Of a stretch of DNA of 7,164 bases, positions 4,927 through 7,164 are shown piece by piece. The translations under genes were made by a program, and so were the position numbers. The DNA comes from Leadbetterella sp031420365 (GTDB taxonomy: Bacteria > Bacteroidota > Bacteroidia > Cytophagales > Spirosomataceae), in NCBI GenBank assembly GCA_031420365.1, contig JANOMP010000216.1, positions 1-7,164 on the forward strand. The letters are read 5' to 3'. The notes below the pieces were generated by a model. That model saw only the letters and a program-made list of their open reading frames with translations, had not been told where the DNA came from and ran no database searches. The first letter of the stretch is position 1; each line of letters opens with the position of its first letter.

Positions 4927-6786
4927 TTATTTTTTGCCCAACTCAAAAGCAATTAACACATTCCCCGCCAATTCGCCAAAATTTCCATAGCCTGAATTGA
5001 CAAATAACATATTATCGGAAACCACTGGCGAAGGCCCATCAAGTGAGCCTCCTCTTCCTGCGATTCCGTTGGTGGTTTCATAGTCTTTAACGGTGTCAAA
5101 TTCCCATAAAACATTTCCATTTTTTGAATCGTAAGCACGAATATATCCTTCGAGTGTTCCTGCAAAAACCAAATCAGGCAAAGCTAATGGTGCGGCAGAA
5201 TTAGCTTGAATACAATTTTTATCTTTTGGACATTCGGGCGTAGCGGCTTTCCAAATAATTTCGCCATTATTGATATTGATAGCGTACAAACCTGGCGAAG
5301 CCTTGCGAGTAGAATCTCTTGTGTCAATGGGAATAATATTGTCAGCATTGGCGGCATACACATTTTTGCCATCTGTTGCCATACCCCAATGGATACCGCC
5401 TAACATTCCACCTTTGCCAATTCGAGTTTGCCAAATTACCTTTCCTGTTGCTGGTTCAAGGGCATGAACAACGCCGGATTTTTGACCAACTACCAAAATG
5501 TCTTTGCCATTGAAACCAGCTTTTATCAACAACGGAGCCATGCCAAAATCTAAATCAGGCCCAACTTTATCGGGGCAGTTTGGCTCGCCCGGACAAGCCA
5601 AATTCCACGTATCATGCGTAGTTGCTTGAAAATTCCATACTAATTTGCCTGTTTTTATGTCAATTGCCTGAATCGCATCGCTCGTGTTCGTAGGCGGGTC
5701 AGTATAATTTTCGCCTGTGCCGATATAGACAAAACCTCTCTGGGTATCAATTGTTGGGCTGCACCAAACGATTGCCCCCGCTGGTCCAAAAAATGATTTT
5801 CCATTTTTCTTTTTGCCGCTTTCTTTTGCTTCTTCGGTAATTACTCTGTGTCGCCATTTTATCTCACCTGTTGTGGCATTTAGAGCAACTAATTCCCCAG
5901 AAGATGAGCAACAATCAAAATTTTGGTCTTTTGCGGATAATACTTCAAAGGAAGTTAATGGAACAAAAACAGTATTTTGATAGACTGCCACCGAGCCTGT
6001 ATTGGCAGATTGTGGGTGAATGCCCGACCTACTTTTCCAAATTAATTTGCCAGTAGCCGCCGATAAAGTATAAACGTTTGTGGCATAATCAGCAAAATAA
6101 ACTCGGAGTTCTCCATTTGAACTTTTAGCAACAGAAATCGCCCCACGGATGGCAATACCTCCTTCAAAATGCCAACCAATTTTGCCTGTTTTTTTATGCA
6201 AAGCATACACATCGCCAAATTGAGACCCCACAATTAGCCAATCGCCTACTACGGCAGGTTTGCTTCTGATTTGAGTGCCATCGGGAAATGCAAAAGTCCA
6301 TTTTACCTTCAATGTGCCTACATTTTGTGCATTTATTTGGCTTTCTTTCTCAAAACCTGTACTTTCCAAATTTCCTCCCCAACCTGATTTATAGGTTGCA
6401 TTTTTTGACAAAGAAAAATTAGTAAATGCATCTTTCTGAAGGATAGTTTCGACCAAAGTTTTATTGGTTAAAAATTGTGCAACAGCCTTGCGTTGTTCGT
6501 CAGAAATGGTGCTGCCTTGCATTTTCATTTTGCCAGAACTTAGTGCCGTATAAATGACTTTTGGAGTCATTCCGCCTAATAATGCCACCGTTGGTCCACC
6601 ATTTTTCAAGGTAGTATTTTGGCTATGACAAGTAGCACAAGTGGCAATATAAACTTTTTTGCCTTCTTCTTTTATGGCTATCGACAAACCTTTATCGGGT
6701 AATTGACCAAAGGATTTTTCAGTAAAAATTATTGCAAAAAAAGTACTGAAAAATAACAAAAAACGGAGTTGAGTTTTAGTTTTCAT
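4927..6786 (-). CDS. Secreted PQQ-dependent dehydrogenase with N-terminal cytochrome c, PVA-dehydrogenase-like
   Basis: This 619-aa quinohemoprotein probably oxidises an alcohol substrate in the periplasm and passes electrons through its own heme. Residues 1-27 are a signal peptide (basic start, hydrophobic 8-21, cleavage near SFGQ). A cytochrome c domain covers about 35-112, with CATCH at 50-54 and a candidate Met ligand at 87 or 89. The eight-bladed PQQ propeller follows; seven blade motifs of the type AxxxxTGxxxW are visible at about 195, 240, 301, 374, 442, 502 and 551. Other marks are adjacent cysteines C292-C293, GPAGAIVWCSPTID at 334, YIGTGENYTDP at 354 and TWNLACPGEPNCPD at 393. This order resembles polyvinyl-alcohol dehydrogenase (cytochrome), but the substrate cannot be read from sequence. 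No PQQ synthesis or partner gene is present. The ATG at 6784-6786 is set by the signal peptide. Confidence 0.9.
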   Translation of the reverse strand: MKTKTQLRFLLFFSTFFAIIFTEKSFGQLPDKGLSIAIKEEGKKVYIATCATCHSQNTTLKNGGPTVALLGGMTPKVIYTALSSGKMKMQGSTISDEQRKAVAQFLTNKTLVETILQKDAFTNFSLSKNATYKSGWGGNLESTGFEKESQINAQNVGTLKVKWTFAFPDGTQIRSKPAVVGDWLIVGSQFGDVYALHKKTGKIGWHFEGGIAIRGAISVAKSSNGELRVYFADYATNVYTLSAATGKLIWKSRSGIHPQSANTGSVAVYQNTVFVPLTSFEVLSAKDQNFDCCSSSGELVALNATTGEIKWRHRVITEEAKESGKKKNGKSFFGPAGAIVWCSPTIDTQRGFVYIGTGENYTDPPTNTSDAIQAIDIKTGKLVWNFQATTHDTWNLACPGEPNCPDKVGPDLDFGMAPLLIKAGFNGKDILVVGQKSGVVHALEPATGKVIWQTRIGKGGMLGGIHWGMATDGKNVYAANADNIIPIDTRDSTRKASPGLYAININNGEIIWKAATPECPKDKNCIQANSAAPLALPDLVFAGTLEGYIRAYDSKNGNVLWEFDTVKDYETTNGIAGRGGSLDGPSPVVSDNMLFVNSGYGNFGELAGNVLIAFELGKK

Positions 6787-6833
6787 AGATTGAATTTGTT
6801 TAAAAACTTGTAAATTTTGGGAATATTCTGTGG

Positions 6834-7164
6834 TTCTGACTAACGTTTTTATATACTCATTGATTATCAGCTAGTTGAAAGTTTGAAGTCTTTTATTTTT
6901 AAATCAAACTTAGCGATTTGTTTTTTAATTCTTTTCACTAATCCTAATTTTCTTTTTTGATCGAGGAATAAATATCCTTCGGGGTTGACGTATTGCTGCC
7001 CTTTGGTGACCATGTTCCAAATGATTACAGCCAGTTTTCTTGCAGTGGCAGAGATAGCTGAAACTCTCCCTTTTCGAAAGCGGAACGCCGCCCGGATTTA
7101 CGCATAAAAAAATCTCGAAGTGGGGTTGATTCTTTAAGATTTCCGATGGCATTGGCTGCATTTC
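6834..7164 (-). mobile_element. IS110-type element, copy 2 (cut by window edge)
   Basis: This copy has the same orientation as the one at 407-640 and begins with the same 20-mer (6834-6853). It extends further into the transposase than copy 1 and runs off the right edge. Its end lies only 47 bases before the start codon of the PQQ dehydrogenase gene, with the transposase reading toward that gene. Between the shared end and base 6899 the two copies differ considerably, including the last transposase codons; from 6900 to 7069 they are nearly identical. Confidence 0.75.
6867..7164 (-). pseudogene. IS110-family transposase, C-terminal part with a frameshift (copy 2)
   Basis: The upstream part, from the window edge to about 7100, reads NAANAIGNLKESTPLRDFFM then RKSG. 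Another frame continues with AFRFRKGRVSAISATARKLA, then VIIWNMVTKG, NPEGYLFLDQKRKLGLVKRI and KDFKLSTS, ending at TGA 6867-6869. Together these are the well-known IS110 C-terminal region (the AxNAIG...TPLRDFF block, the ARKLA..IWNM block and the basic tail). One base appears lost at about 7085-7100, plausibly in a G run, which changes the frame. The N-terminal DEDD domain would lie beyond the window. The tail sequence before the stop differs from copy 1. This could be a recent pseudogene, or the shift could be an assembly error. Confidence 0.75.

Noticed and set aside
6925..7161. 78-codon minus-strand open frame in the right-edge element
   Set aside because: It is in a different frame from the recognisable IS110 motifs on the same strand; the IS110 reading explains the sequence far better.
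1..7164. CRISPR array, tRNA or rRNA
   Set aside because: No regularly spaced direct repeats and no tRNA-like or rRNA-like sequence was seen on either strand.

Overview
The window looks like a low-GC chromosome segment from a member of the Bacteroidota, possibly a Cytophagales-type bacterium. That placement is inferred from AT-rich codon use, a TAnnTTTG-type -7 promoter element, no obvious Shine-Dalgarno sequences, and the kinds of RAYT, IS110, IS91 and IS66 remnants present. Nearly everything recognisable is on the minus strand. The exceptions are an IS91-type transposase fragment and perhaps a short open tail at the extreme left edge.

Layout, left to right. 1-406: no confident gene, one hairpin. 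407-640: C-terminal end of an IS110-type transposase. 641-1385: a REP-associated tyrosine transposase (RAYT) unit, its gene broken by three single-base frameshifts and its ends marked by inverted REP-like palindromes. 1419-2156: intact PepSY membrane protein. 2253-2636: pseudogene with two in-frame TGA stops. 2684-2806: long imperfect inverted repeat resembling an integron-type attC cassette boundary. 2817-3464: intact 215-aa protein of unknown function. 3548-3813: second, truncated RAYT remnant with its REP-like unit. 3829-4119: orphan IS66-type accessory protein. 4169-4597: C-terminal part of an IS91-type transposase on the plus strand, followed by a non-coding tail with a strong hairpin. 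4927-6786: intact 619-aa secreted PQQ-dependent dehydrogenase with a fused N-terminal cytochrome c domain, most like polyvinyl-alcohol dehydrogenases. 6834-7164: second IS110-type copy, cut by the window edge.

Three host-type proteins appear functional: the PepSY protein, the 215-aa protein and the PQQ dehydrogenase. They do not form an obvious operon and are separated by remnants of at least four mobile-element families. The two IS110 copies lie in the same orientation and bracket about 6.2 kb. This is an accessory region shaped by repeated insertion and decay. The most interesting structures are the RAYT/REP arrangement and the attC-like boundary between two small unknown genes. No complete new defence or metabolic system is visible.
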